A stretch of DNA of 64,000 nt, taken from Nymphaea colorata (lineage: Eukaryota; Streptophyta; Magnoliopsida; Nymphaeales; Nymphaeaceae). The position numbers were made by a program, and so were the translations under genes. The notes beneath the pieces are model-generated. The model was not told the DNA's origin. It ran no database searches and was given only the letters and a program-made list of their open reading frames with translations. The stretch spans positions 24,813,876-24,877,875 of the forward strand of contig NC_045142.1 in the NCBI RefSeq assembly GCF_008831285.2. The letters are read 5' to 3'. This document shows, piece by piece, positions 35,605 to 48,348 of the stretch (the first letter of the stretch is position 1; the number at the start of each line of letters is the position of its first letter).

Positions 35605-38600
35605 ATGGGGAGCGGGGAGGTGGAGGATCAGAAAGGGGGGACGCCGTTCAACGCCGGAGGAGCGGCGATCTCGTGTTCGATTTGCTTGGAGGTCGTGGCG
35701 GACAGCGGGGATCGGTCCACTGCAAGGCTACAATGCGGGCACCAGTTCCATTTGGGTAATTATGTTCATTTTCTCTCTTTTCTTGTTTAGGTTTCTTGGA
35801 AACTTTGTAGGGGTTTTTGGCCTTTGATGCGGCGAAAATTTTCGTCTGTGTGTGAGAATTTTTCTAAATAATCTGATGTTGTTGGTGGTGCATGTTGTGT
35901 GACTTGATGATTCTTTGTTTGGACGAGTAGGACTTAAGTCATCTGATGGATCCAAGGGACCTTTTGTCGATCTCAATTACGGGGGAATTGAACTCGCTCT
36001 CAATTCCGAGTTATTGAGCTCGTGATCGTCCATGGATGTGCCACGACGTTATTTTTGTGATCCGTGGCCGCTACTTGCGACATAACAAGTTGGTACCGGA
36101 GAAAATTCCATTCTTGCTGGCTATTCGTTTTTTGGGGACATGGGATCTGCCTAAGATGGTATTTTGAGGCGGTCTTCTTTTCTCTGAGATGTGGATGGCA
36201 TCAACTTGAGTTGCATTTCCCTTTGTGGGCATCTGTCGCTTATATTTTTTGGTAGTACACTGGGAAAGTTACAGCCCTTGCATTCCGGGAATTCAATATT
36301 TTTTATCCGTTATAATGTCTATATTTTTGCAGTTCTTGGTTAGCTTATTTATTATGCTGGAATACGCTGGAAAGCAAAACACTATTGCCCCATGATGGAA
36401 TTTTCATCTGGTTGTCTCGTCTGGAATTCCACAAACATCATAGTCGATGGATTTTGTTGTACGGAACATCGTTTGTCCACCTTGCTGATAATTTAATTCA
36501 ATAAGCTGGAATATGAGAATCATGCCAACACGTGCACCAGCACGCACACCTCTAGCCCGTCCAGCAGAGTTGTTAATGGTCTCAAATGCCTTAACATTAT
36601 TCTGGGATCATGACACGGTTCTGTAATAAGTTACCCAAACAATGAATTGGCTGTATTAGTAATGTAGGTATTCATAAATATCTTGTCAATTTCAAGTTAA
36701 GGCTGTATCTGATGCTAAGAAAATTCATTTGTGTGTTGGTTAAGCAGCACTTCCTAAGGACATTGATCAAGAATGAAAATTCTGTATATAAAGCAATCAT
36801 ATTCTCTTGCATCAGGGCCGCTAGTGTGTGGTAAACCTTCTTCCATCAGCCATGTGTCTATGTCCAACTTGAGCATTGTTTGGGTTTTTATTTTAACTAA
36901 CCTTGGCCCTTCTATCGGCTTCCTCAGTTCCTTCGAAATGCTTTTACAGTTGTAACAGTTCATTGTTGTTGGGGTTTTTCTTTGTGAAACTGAGACTATT
37001 GGCTCGAACTAACACAAACTTACCGTAGGCTGTGAGAACATATTTATAGGTTTTTCCTTGATTAAAAATTCATGGTACCTATGCTTTGACAAACACCCTG
37101 TTAGAACATGAAAAGTTTTGTGGTCTCAATCCTTCTTTTCAGCACTTCTATATTGCATGGTCATGTATAATTCCATGTTTGGCCTCTGATGTCCTGTTTT
37201 CTGTATCTCCCCCTTTCTCCCCATTGAAGATTTTGAGCTACCCCTTGTGAGTTATTGGAAATTGGCAGTAAATGATCGCTAATTAGTATGTTTTCAAACG
37301 GCTAGATTTATAGACATTTTAGGCTAATGTTAGAAAACCTGCACTTCCAAAGATCAATATAACAGCCACCTCCATTACCACCAAATAAATGAAGATATTA
37401 TAGTTCTGCTAATCTCTGCAGTCCTGCAGAAGCCTACTTCAGTATTTGACATCGTTGTTGTGTTTTTGTCTTTATTCTACTTGAAGGCTATAGGAAGTTC
37501 TTCTCATAAACTGTCTATAATCAATATTTTCTGTTCTCGCTGTTTCAGTTGGTGAGTGCTTGCTTCTATTTGTGCTTATGCTGCAAACTTCATTCTAACT
37601 TCCCCTCATGGATTTCATTTCAATATCATCTCAAAGAAAGGTGAAGAAATACAAGACAATATCTTACTCTACTATTGATGTTCTGAAATTTTTTTGGGTA
37701 AAAAAACTGGATTTGGAAGTTCTAATAAGATCTCACTCTTGAACAAAAACCGATTTTGTGATTTAGTTTTATATCATAGTTATCAGAAACTTTTACTTAA
37801 AGGGGAATCTTGCTTCTGGGAAGCACGTTTTGGAAACTATAAGCTTGATGTTTCCCTAATGAGGGTAAGCTTAGAGAAACCTACTTCTCACTTGCAGGAA
37901 GTTCGTCTCATGGAAAGGAAAAGTCACGTCTCAAGTTATTTATTTTCATCACTGATTAGTTGAATTTCTTCATCATTTTGTCGTTACTTTTTTAATGGTT
38001 GTGTGTTTTCTAAAAGGATATGTGTGACATTATATTGTTGTGAGTACACACTTAAATTTCTATTAGCTTTTAGCTTACTTTTTTTCATTTTATTATTGCT
38101 ACTATTTTGTTGTTTATTTCCTTATAAATTTTCTTAAGTGTGTCTCACTTCCCATTTTCATATTGAGGCTCGTTACCCCGCTTCTGCTCCTTGCCTTTCT
38201 GTTGGTATCCACTTGTTGTCCCTGTAGCTATGATTTATGTCCTTTCTAAGATTTGATTTTATTTTTTTCCAATATTCTGCCAATTAAAACAGAGATTTTT
38301 TTTTCTTCGATTTCCCATGGGATCTTAGCTTGTTGTTCGACATTTTTAACATCCCCTTGTGTCTCAAATATCATATATTTTCCTTTTTTTAACTTCCTAT
38401 GCTTTTCTTGATTCGCTTGAATGGCAGTCCTGCTCAGGTGCGTATTGGAATTGGTGGTTGATTTCTTTGTAATTGAGGTTTTCAATGTCTCCTTCAAAGC
38501 CACTAAAATGCCCTTATGAGTCTACTCATTCTGTGGTCCATGGAGTTCGTCATTGTAGGCTACACCCTGGTACTAAAATAAGTTTTTCTTAAGGGATGAA

Positions 38601-38737
38601 TGTTTACAGCTATAGTTTCTGTCTATTGAAGTGAACATTTTGGTTGGGTGTAAAGTAGGGATGATGTTCTTGTTCTTTAAATATTTAATTTTTGCTTTTT
38701 GTTTTTGACACCCACTGAACTTGTTTTTGTATCTGTC

Positions 38738-38778
<41 letters not shown>

Positions 38779-38891
38779 AAATCTCGTTTTTTTGTGTTCA
38801 TGATCACATTCTGTTCTTTAAATTTCTAGCTTTCAATAATTTCCGTGTGGTCACTATCATCAATGCAGTGGTCCTTTTTTTTAGGCAGGGC

Positions 38892-38951
<60 letters not shown>

Positions 38952-41900
38952 AATTCTGTTCCATTTGTATCATTATCAGGTCTGGGCATCGGACGGGCCG
39001 CTCAGCCCGGCCCGGACCGGGTCCTGCCCCTTTCCCCGCCCTCCCGTCGCGCTCTGAGAGTCCGATGGAGGAGGAGGGGGAGGAGATGGAGGAGGAAGGG
39101 GAGGGAGACGGAGGAGGAGGGAGAGGGAGAGAGAGAGGGGGAGAGGGAGAGGGAGGGGGAGAGGGAGAGGGAGAGAGGAGAGGGAGAGAGGAACAGGAGC
39201 AGAGAGGGAGAGGGGAACGAGAGCAGAGAGGGAGAGGGGGAGCGGGAGCAGAGAGGGAGAGGGAGAGGGGGAGCGGGAGCAGAGGGGGAGGGGGGGAGCA
39301 GAGAGGGAGAGGGAGAGGGAGAGGGGGGAGCAGAGAGGGAGGGGGAGCGGGAGTGGAGAGGGAGAGCGGGGAGTCGGGAGTGGAGTGGAGAGAGAGGGGG
39401 AGCGAGAGTCGAGCCGGGCCGGGCCGCCGCCGGGCCGGCCTATCGGGCCCGGGTCCGGCCCGTTGCCCAGGCTTAATCGTTATGCATATGTAGATAAATC
39501 AATCTTTAACTTGTCAGTGGACATAGCGGAAGATGAAGTATCTTAAGGGTGAAAGCATATATGATATAGGTTTGAGGATAATAGATAGGGCAATAAGATT
39601 GGTTCAGGAGTTGATAGACTCCTGTATTCTGTTTCTGTTCGTGTCTTTTGGGTAAAACCCTGTAATCACCCTATGAATAGTTGGGTGTGGTGATCCCCAG
39701 TTTTCATTGATGGTTAATGAAGTGAATCCCTTTCTGTTGTAAGGATAAGTTCTAACAGAGAGAAATAAGGGTGTTTGATTGTTTTTCTCATTCATACCTT
39801 TTGTATATTGTGTATGCATATTGCATATAGTTACAGCCATCCCAATGTACAGCATACATGTTAGTCACATGTATTTGTACTTTTTTATATAACCATTATG
39901 TCGATGCTGGATATGTCAAAAATAAAGTTAATGCACAGAGTACATCGTTAAGAATATATATTAATTGCAAGGATGCTAGCTATGCACTCTACAATGAAGT
40001 TTGACTAGGACCATTTTATTGAAAGCTACCTTCGCTAAGGTTTAGTGGTTTGTTTTCGAAAGAGTCATGTGCATGTTCATGGGTATGAAAGTAACAACTG
40101 GAATATCCTTGGAGGTTCACTTATGCACAGTATAAAAAGATTGCCCTCTGTTGGAGGCTGCTGTTTGAATAAATCAGTAGTTGTGTTTCTTTTGGCTGCT
40201 GTTGTATTCTTAGGTTTTGTTTGTCAACAGCAAACCTATTCTGCAAAGTCAAGGACTGAATCATCTCTCCACAATATTTGAAGGAATATTTATGGTTCCA
40301 TCTAATGAGCTAGAAACTTATGGAGTTCAATGGATGTAGTTGCAGTAAGAAGCTTGAAGATCATGGAGGTGTTTCTTACCTTGTATTTTGGCCTAAAATG
40401 AGAGCAATCTTTCATAAAAACATCTGGATATTTGTCTATCTTGAGTTATTGGGATGCTGTCAAGCTTTTCTGCAGTGAGTTTTCCTGTGGTACCTGAATA
40501 CATTTGCCCTGCTGCTAGATATTGGGTAGATTTAAATTTCTTGCTTGACCTTGTTATGCTATCATTTAAACGGATAAAGATTGCTTGCTTGGAAGCACAT
40601 GTAAGAAAGGCAATAAAAAAAAATGTTCATTGCTACCTCTATAGGCAGCTACTTAGAACATGTTTGGAAGAATTTGTGTAATCATCTGGCCTGTTTATAA
40701 GGTATTTACTCTTCCTCATGGTGAGGGGTTCCATGTCCATGGGGCATCCTGTGCACATGTGGGCATGTATGTCTAAATGTCTAGTGCATATTAATATGGT
40801 CTGTTTTCTTCTTCTGTTGGTTCTTATTTTTCATAAAGATTTCCTGCTCCACTGAGTCCTCAGGAATGAACTTAAGGGTTGTTCATCACGTTTAGGTTGC
40901 TATTTTTCCTTTAAATTTCTCCAAGTTAGTTCAGCCTTGAACTGTTTTCTTTTGGTTGCATACTGGTGATGTGTTGTTTTTATCCTCCTTTTTTACACAT
41001 GTTTTCACCATTATGCAGATTGTATTGGTTCAGCCTTTAATGCAAAAGGAGCAATGCAATGCCCAAATTGTAGGAAAGTGGAGAAGGGTCAATGGCTTTT
41101 TGCAAATGGATATCGTGCATTTGCGGATTTTGGTATGGATGACTGGACACATGATGAGGATCTCTATGACCTTAGTTACTCTGAAATTGTAAGTTCGTCT
41201 AACTGAGACAGTCACTGTACTTATTTATATATATCCTGAATCTTCCTTCTTTTGCATTGGATAATTCCATTTCTTGAGTATCTCTCTCTTTTTTCTTCTC
41301 GTCAGAGAAAATCTGATGAATATCTATTCTTTGACACTTTTTCTAGTCATTAATGATTAAATGCGGACACGTTGAAGTCAGTTAAAAATAGTTTACAAAA
41401 TGACTAACAAGTGGAAGAAGAGTTTGAATAGAAACTAGAATCTATTATCGCCATTAAATGGAATGTGAACTCAAAACCTGACATGATTCAAACCTCCATC
41501 CGCTGAGGGAGCTAGAAGAAAAGGAGGAAGAAGAGAAGAGGTGAAGGAGGGGGAGGAAGATGAAAACGAAGCGAAAATGAAGAAGAGACAAAAAAAGAAA
41601 AAAGATAGTAGGAGGAAGATGAGAGGGTGATGACTGACGAGGGATGATAATAACCTAGATCAAATGTTTGATTGAATTTAGTTATGGAAAATCTGATGCT
41701 GGACTCTTTGTTGACCATGCTCAACACACAATCCGAGATGCCTCATGGCTCACTTGCTGGGAACTGCACCTGCACTGGTTTCATGTTGTTGTAGTTGCTT
41801 CTGCACTGCAGACGCATCATCTCCATAGGGTGTTTGAACCAAGGTGGATCCAGATCTTTTCTTTTCCTGAAATTTCATGCAAGTTTTTGTGTGGGGTAGG

Positions 41901-44900
41901 GTTTTTTTTTTTTTTATTACGTAGTATATCAGATTGTCATATATAACTTATTATATATGTTAAAAAGTGTGGAAAACAACTATTATATATATTAAGCTAT
42001 TGATTATTAAGTTATATGATATGACTAATAATCTAATAGTGATATAGTCATCATATAACAATGCTCCATTAGCAGTCAATGTTATATGACTTATTATATT
42101 TGTATATTGATGACAAAATATAAAGTCTATAGCATTGACTTTGAAGATTCAAGAAACTGAAAATCAGTACAATAAGCGCACAACACACCTTGCATTGCCT
42201 AAGTGGGTGATGCAGGTGGTATAGCACCTAGGCGCACTTGTAGGCGACACATCAACAACATAGCTCATAATTATTTCTGGATTGGTACAACTGGATCATG
42301 TGTTGACAATTGTTCTCTGTGGGCAACTCACATGCTTGAGCAATGGAGTAAGCCGTGGTACTCTATCAAGACTTCTCCATTTGTAAATGCTTCAGTTAGA
42401 GTTGGTAGCTTGACAAGGGAAAAAAATAGTTACTGTACTTTGGACCCAAACAGACCTGATGCACTTTTCCTGTTCCATGGGTCATGTGACTCCACTAATA
42501 TTTTCCACCATGCTAGTGTTTCTTAGTCTGCAATGTATTCTTTGGCTAAGGAAGAGGTCCTTTTGTTTCTTATAAAATTATAGGTGAGGGATTGCTTAGT
42601 ATTTTCATGCTTTTAAATGCCTTTTTGTGTTATGGCATAATAATAATAACAGTAATAATAATGATAATAATAAGAATAAATGTCTAAGAACATTTATAAT
42701 TACTTTCTTTATCTAGTTTAAGCTACTATATGCAGTATCTCATTCACAACTGATATGATTTTTGTTTCCCTATTTGCAGCCATTTGGTGTTCATTGGTGT
42801 CCATTTCGTGGATTTACTCAACTGTCATCCTCCTTTGAGTAAGCTCATTTGAGTCAGTTATTTAGGTTTACATGTTATTAACTTATTATGTCATTTCTTG
42901 GATTTACTCAACTTTGTTGACTGCAGCAATATAGTTTGTTATCTACCGTAAATTGTTGCTGCATTGTCAATTAGACATGTTTGAACTGTTTTAGGTTGCT
43001 AATGGCTTGGATCAATAAGATACATGTTTCAACATTTGGATGAAATTTAAGAACTGAATTATGTAAACTGTTGGCATGAGAGCTTATGCAGTCATGTAGT
43101 CATGTGATTCTTGTCTTATGCAAAACTTAAAATATTGCTAAGTTTTATCTTTTAATGTGGTTGGGCAACAGCATGTTTTTCATTTCTTAATCTTGTAATT
43201 AGCAGTTGAAAGCTATGTCACTAGGTTTCTCCATTTCACTCATTGCTCCATCCCCTTTGTGCAAATCATATATTCAAAAAAATGTTGGATCCTTGAATCA
43301 ATTGCTGTATCCATGTCAGAACTCATCGTGCTTTCTTTTCTAATCAAATAAAACATGAAAAAGAAGGAATTTCAGCAATGCAATAATAAATTGTTGGGAG
43401 ATGGAACACTATCCGTCTCATTGACTAGAATCCTGACCAGTGAAGAATGACTATTACTCATCTTATTTTGTTCGTGTTTTTGGCTGTAGCTTTCAAATAT
43501 GTGATGCATAGTTTTGATTATAACTTTTATTAGATGCGCTGTCCAATCCTTTTAGTTGGTAATAAATGAAAATATCGTGTGTTGCTTTCCTGGGATCTTA
43601 TTTCGTCAAGCAAAGAAGGAAATTACGTACATGAACTAAAAGAGGATGATATCAGCTCTAACATTTCACAATGCCTTATTTGGAAGATTCTGTGTGGCAT
43701 TTGCTTTATGTCAAATATAAAAGAAGTGAATATCTTAACTCTTGATGCTCAGATTGTTGATTGTCATGATGCCGGATGATATTCTGGAGCATTGGATAAA
43801 ACCAAGCAATTTCTCTTTCCTCTCCTATGATCTCATTCAATGTCTTGGTTATGCATGGGGTGCCCTTCTGCCAAGCTTCACAGAGTAATTATGGCTGGTC
43901 TTCTTTTCCTTAGAACCCCAGTGAGAAAGCTAGGATATTCAGGTGTCTGGATTGGTCTAGCTCAAGTATTGCAATTGGGGTTGTCTCGCTAGACCTTGGC
44001 CTTGCTTTATTTTGTTTGAAATTTTGACCGACTCCCTCTTGTGGCCACCAAGCCTCTCTCTTTCTCTCTTTTCCTCTGTAGGCCTGTTTGTGATTTGTGA
44101 ACAATGAATCTACAATTTGTTATCCATTTTTTCTAGTCAAGCCGATGACAGATCTTGTCAATGGATAGATTGATTGGATTTTCTGGTGTTACATGTTTTT
44201 CACACCGATGTGCACCAAGCTGTCTTTTCCTTTTGGAATGCTTTCTATTGAAATGCATAAGTTCTATCATGTATAAAAATCACAATTCAGCTTATCTTGT
44301 CCTGATATATGAGGAAAAATTCTAAGTTTCTAATCCTAAATAGTCTTCAGCTGACTTAGGCCTCACTTGAACTTAAAATCTTGCTGCCTTAGCAGCTCTT
44401 ATCAATCTTAAGGTGGTTAGGCAAACAATTTCCCTCGTAAATCCAATGTAGCTTTGTAGATAGATCATACTGTATATTTGTGGCAGATACTAGTGGTGAC
44501 ACTGAAAATCTGAGTGCATCCCGCTATAGTACCTGGACAGATGCTATAACCATGATCTCGACTCTCAGCGAGAGCATCTTTGATCCCTCCTATCAATGAT
44601 AATTTCCTATGTGTATCATTTGGTGTTTCTTAGTTTTTACCTTGTTGCTATAACCTCAATTCAGGTTCTTTATTTGTTGCTTCCACTTGTTGTTCCTGGT
44701 GGGGTGGTCATCCTGGTGGGGTGGTCACATTGATTTATTGGGATGCAGTGTACTTATTGTAAGAATATAAGAGTTACTAAATAGATGATGACCGTTGCTG
44801 AATATGCTCTTCTGTATTGCAAAAGACATCTTAGTTGAATTGGTAAATCTACTTTTCTGGTTGGGCATTTTGGCCAGTCTCATCATCATGCTTCATCTGT

Positions 44901-47900
44901 GTCAAATCTGAAGTATTTTCACGTACGGGTTCTCCACTCAGCAGTACCAGATGAGGGAATTTGATCCTTAACCACACAGAATGCTTTGTCCAAGTATTCA
45001 TTGGTTTCAATACCCTATATCTTTTCAATGTGATTCTCCTGAAGTTGTCTTTACATACTTCAAGGTGAGATAGGGCAAAAGGACCATATTTTCATGTGAT
45101 ATGGAGTATGGACATTGGCATGCAAACACTGAACCAACAGAACCATTTACTTTGATGAAATTCTCTCTATATAAATTAATGGCCATGCATTCCTGATGGT
45201 GTGTTAATCACACTAACTTGCATATAGCATTTATGAGCAAGAAATGTACTTGTTTACTTCCTAGTCCTAACCATATGATAGTAACTTAAACAGTAAAATT
45301 TAAATGCAGTGATCCTGAATTTCATTATTAATTATCCATTTTGTTCTTTAGAAACTTGTGCATTTATATGTTATTTTTTTGTGATATTGCAGGGATGCTG
45401 ATCCTTCTTCAAGTGCATGTGAGTTTCTAACTTTAGGGTATTCCCTTTTTCCATAGACCTGATTCAGGCAAACTAAAGGTTTTCTTATGCAGATCAAGAT
45501 CTGTTTGGTCGTCATGCCATCTTTGCTGATCATGCAAGTGCTTCATCAACCACGCACGCATGCCCCTATCTAGCTCTTCATGCTTTTGTTCAGCCAGTTC
45601 ATCAACCTTCTTCATCCAGTAATTCTGACACTGTAGCTGATGTCACTGCTTTCCATCATCACTGGGCTGGACTTTCTGGCCCTGCCGATATTGCTACTTC
45701 TCATGGCTTTCCTGGTACGGAGCTCCATCATAATTGGGAGCCACATTCTCCACCATTCTCTCCAACAAGTGGGCTTATGCAGGGTTCTGACCAGGCTTCT
45801 GCACCTACTGCAGCAACACAACGATCTAGCAGAAGCAGTTTTGATTCAGATGGACTGCCTAGAGTTGGAGCTTTCCTGCCCCCTTTTCTTTTCGGCCACG
45901 GGTAAGTTTGTTGTCGTACTCTTTGCTCCATTCATAAACGTTTTAGCACAAATTTTAGGTCTGAGTGCTGAGGTGTTGGTCGTGTAACTTGATCAGCTGC
46001 CTGGATATGCCAATATCTTGACATAAGTTGTCTTTAGGACATTAACACATGCTTGTTCACTTTCCTGCAACATTGCATTCAACCATCCTGCTTGACTTAT
46101 GGCTTGTTATGGGATATGCTACCTAAGACCATGTGGTGGACCTGTTAATGCTTGTTGAGAATTTTGCTTAAGACTATACGAACTTTTATGTGCATCAGTT
46201 CCATTAGATAAGTGAATGTACAGTTAGTTACCTGATTTTCTAGATGTTCATTATCTATTTGGAAGGACTTTGAACAATTTTTTGTCCACTATTAGCAGAA
46301 ACTGGCATTTGGGGGAAAAAGAAAGTTCCAAACCTGAGCTTGAAGAAAGTAGTCGTGGCAATCAGCAATGCTTTACCTGAAAAAACTATACAATATTCTT
46401 ATTTCAACTCCAATTATATCAGCAAAATTAGACAACAGCCAAGTTAAGCTGTGAATATGAGACACTGGAGGTGTCTTTTGGTCTAGGTCATGTTACTTAT
46501 ATGCACGATGCCCGTTCTACCTATCACTTTGTTGAGAAGCTGGATCTAGGGAGATTGTGCAAGTTACGACTAGATAAAATCTATTATTTGGCATACCAGA
46601 GGTAGATCTACCTTATTACATTCCTAACATGTATAAATTCAAATGTGAGATATTTATAACAAATGTTGGTAATGGCTATCCTATGTATTCTGTGGCGTTT
46701 AAAAGTTTATCTGTTGCATCCTTACTTTAACATGATGTAAGCAGTAGTTGGATACGTTGAGTCATATAACTGATACCTAAAAACATTAATTAGTGAGATC
46801 TATCATAGATATGAGTCCCCAAACTAAGATCTGAAGCATCAACTGAACCGATTGTTGAGATTATATTATCTATCCAATTAAAAATTGCATGGCGTATCTC
46901 ACAAAGAGGTCTAGCTGTGAAAACGTTGGCTTCGGTGATGTGGTCAGAAGGATTTTCAATGTAGAAAATGAAATTTAAAAAGTAATCAACAGAATTAAAG
47001 TAGCTAAAGTACTCCGTAACTTGGTGGGAAACAACATAAGACTAGGTTAATGTACAAATCATTAAAAGTTCATCTTTTTCTTGATAAAATCCTATATATA
47101 ATGTTAGTAATGGCACTAAGAACATCTCGATGCACATGTACAGACCAGTCAGCCACGAGTAGGAATCAGGTTGCTGCCTGTTTCGCCTTCCTATGTCGCC
47201 CAGCTGTAAACCGTTCATCTCGTTTGTCACTGGCTTTCATCAGCACACTGACAATTTGACAGGACCAGATATGTGGGGCAAGTCACTGGGTGGCATACAA
47301 GTCATGGCCTGATCTTAGTTCATCAGCCAACTTGGTCGACCAAGAAGAAAAGTCATGCCAATTAACTTGGACAAGTCACTGGGTCTGCCAGCCAAGTTTA
47401 AGAACTGAATTAATCTTCAGTTTCCTGTGATGATGAAACATGATCTTGTCCTTAAAGTTTCCTTTCATTTTCATGTGTTTTAAACTGACTTTTGCAATGA
47501 AGTTCTTTTAGTCTTCTGTTTTCCTTGATTGTGCTTTGCCAATGCTCCTTGAGATATCTTCATCTTCATGCATATTAGTTATTGGAATGAAGTTTCTGAT
47601 TTTAAAACTCTTGCTATGTTGTAGATCTTCCAGAGCAGCCAGCTCTGTCATTTCTTCAGGGGTGCCACCTTATGTTGTTAATTCCCGTGGTCATGCTCGT
47701 GTTCATGCATACCAACAAACTTCTCCCGCTATTCGTGGTGCGTTTCCAATGCCAAGTAGACGGTCTGCCCCTCGATCATTAGCCCCAGTGCCCACATCCC
47801 ATCTAGGTACAGCTGCTGCTGCTGCTGCACCACTTGATCACGGTGGCTTCTATTCCACTGTATCTGCTTCTAGTAGGAATCGCCAAGATGGCGAGAGTTC

Positions 47901-48348
47901 TGGCAGCCGCCAGAACCATGGTCATGGATGGGAAAGAGAACGTTTTGCTCCATTTCCTTGGGTTCCGGTTGATGGAGAATCACACTGGTGGGGACCATTT
48001 CACCATGGCCAAGCTCCTGCTGGTAGTAGTGCTGGCGGTCCCGATTCTGTCCATAGAGGTGTTCATTGGCTTTATGCTGGTGTGGACCGATCTGGACAGA
48101 CACAAGCTGCTGCAAGTGGTGCTGCTGGTGGCTCAGATTCTGTCAGCCGAAGCACTTGGTGGCCATCATATTCTACCATGGATCGTGCTGGGCAGGGGCA
48201 ACCTCCTCCTGGTGGTGTAGGTACCTCAGATCCTGTCAACAGAACCAGTTTGTGGCAGTTATATGTCGATAGAGGAGGACAAGGGCGCAATGAAAGTCCA
48301 TATCAGCACCATGTTCGTCTTCCTAGAATGCCGCCTCCATTTATGTGA
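35605..48348 (+). CDS. RFI2: RING-H2 E3 ubiquitin ligase, RFI2-like
   Basis: Six exons, 35605-35755, 41019-41188, 42780-42838, 45393-45418, 45493-45901 and 47625-48348, join in phase to 512 residues. All introns are GT-AG; the first is 5.3 kb and the fourth is only 74 bp. The N-terminal RING has C24, C27, C44, H46, H49, C52, C65 and C68 in CSICLEVV, CGHQFHLDCIGSAF and MQCPNCRK. Family hallmarks follow: GQWLFANG, DDWTHDEDLYDLSYSE and PFGVHWCPFRGF. A low-complexity His/Pro/Ser region and a WERERFAPFPWVP motif lead into a C-terminus made of imperfect 25-31-aa repeats. In Arabidopsis, RFI2 acts in red/far-red light signalling and photoperiodic flowering. Intron 1 hosts two microsatellites and a hAT-like element. 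The paralogous RING at 54763-57322 shares its first intron position. Confidence 0.88.
38741..38772. repeat. (AT)n microsatellite in RFI2 intron 1
   Basis: Uninterrupted AT run of about 32 bp. Confidence 0.95.
38895..38951. repeat. Compound (AT)n(GA)n microsatellite in RFI2 intron 1
   Basis: An AT run of about 32 bp passes directly into a GA run of about 25 bp, 26 bp upstream of the hAT-like element. Confidence 0.95.
38977..39475. mobile_element. Non-autonomous hAT-like element with purine core
   Basis: A 499-bp GC-rich insertion in RFI2 intron 1. The left end CAGGTCTGGGCATCGG and the inverse of the right end (TAAGCCTGGGCAACGG) form imperfect terminal inverted repeats of the CTGGGCA-CGGGCC type. 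The flanks atcattat (38969-38976) and atcgttat (39476-39483) form an 8-bp target duplication with one mismatch, the hAT length. The core at about 39062-39410 is almost entirely A and G on the plus strand (gggaga/ggagga words) and encodes no transposase. The E/G/R-rich frames here are composition artefacts. Confidence 0.7.

Noticed and set aside
39065..39493. Long E/G/R-rich frames (142 and 251 codons) in RFI2 intron 1
   Set aside because: They follow entirely from the purine-only GGGAGA sequence of the hAT-like element and have no independent coding signal.
42203..42526. 107-codon frame in RFI2 intron 2
   Set aside because: Begins from a near-splice string but does not match RFI2. The adjoining exons already join in phase without it.
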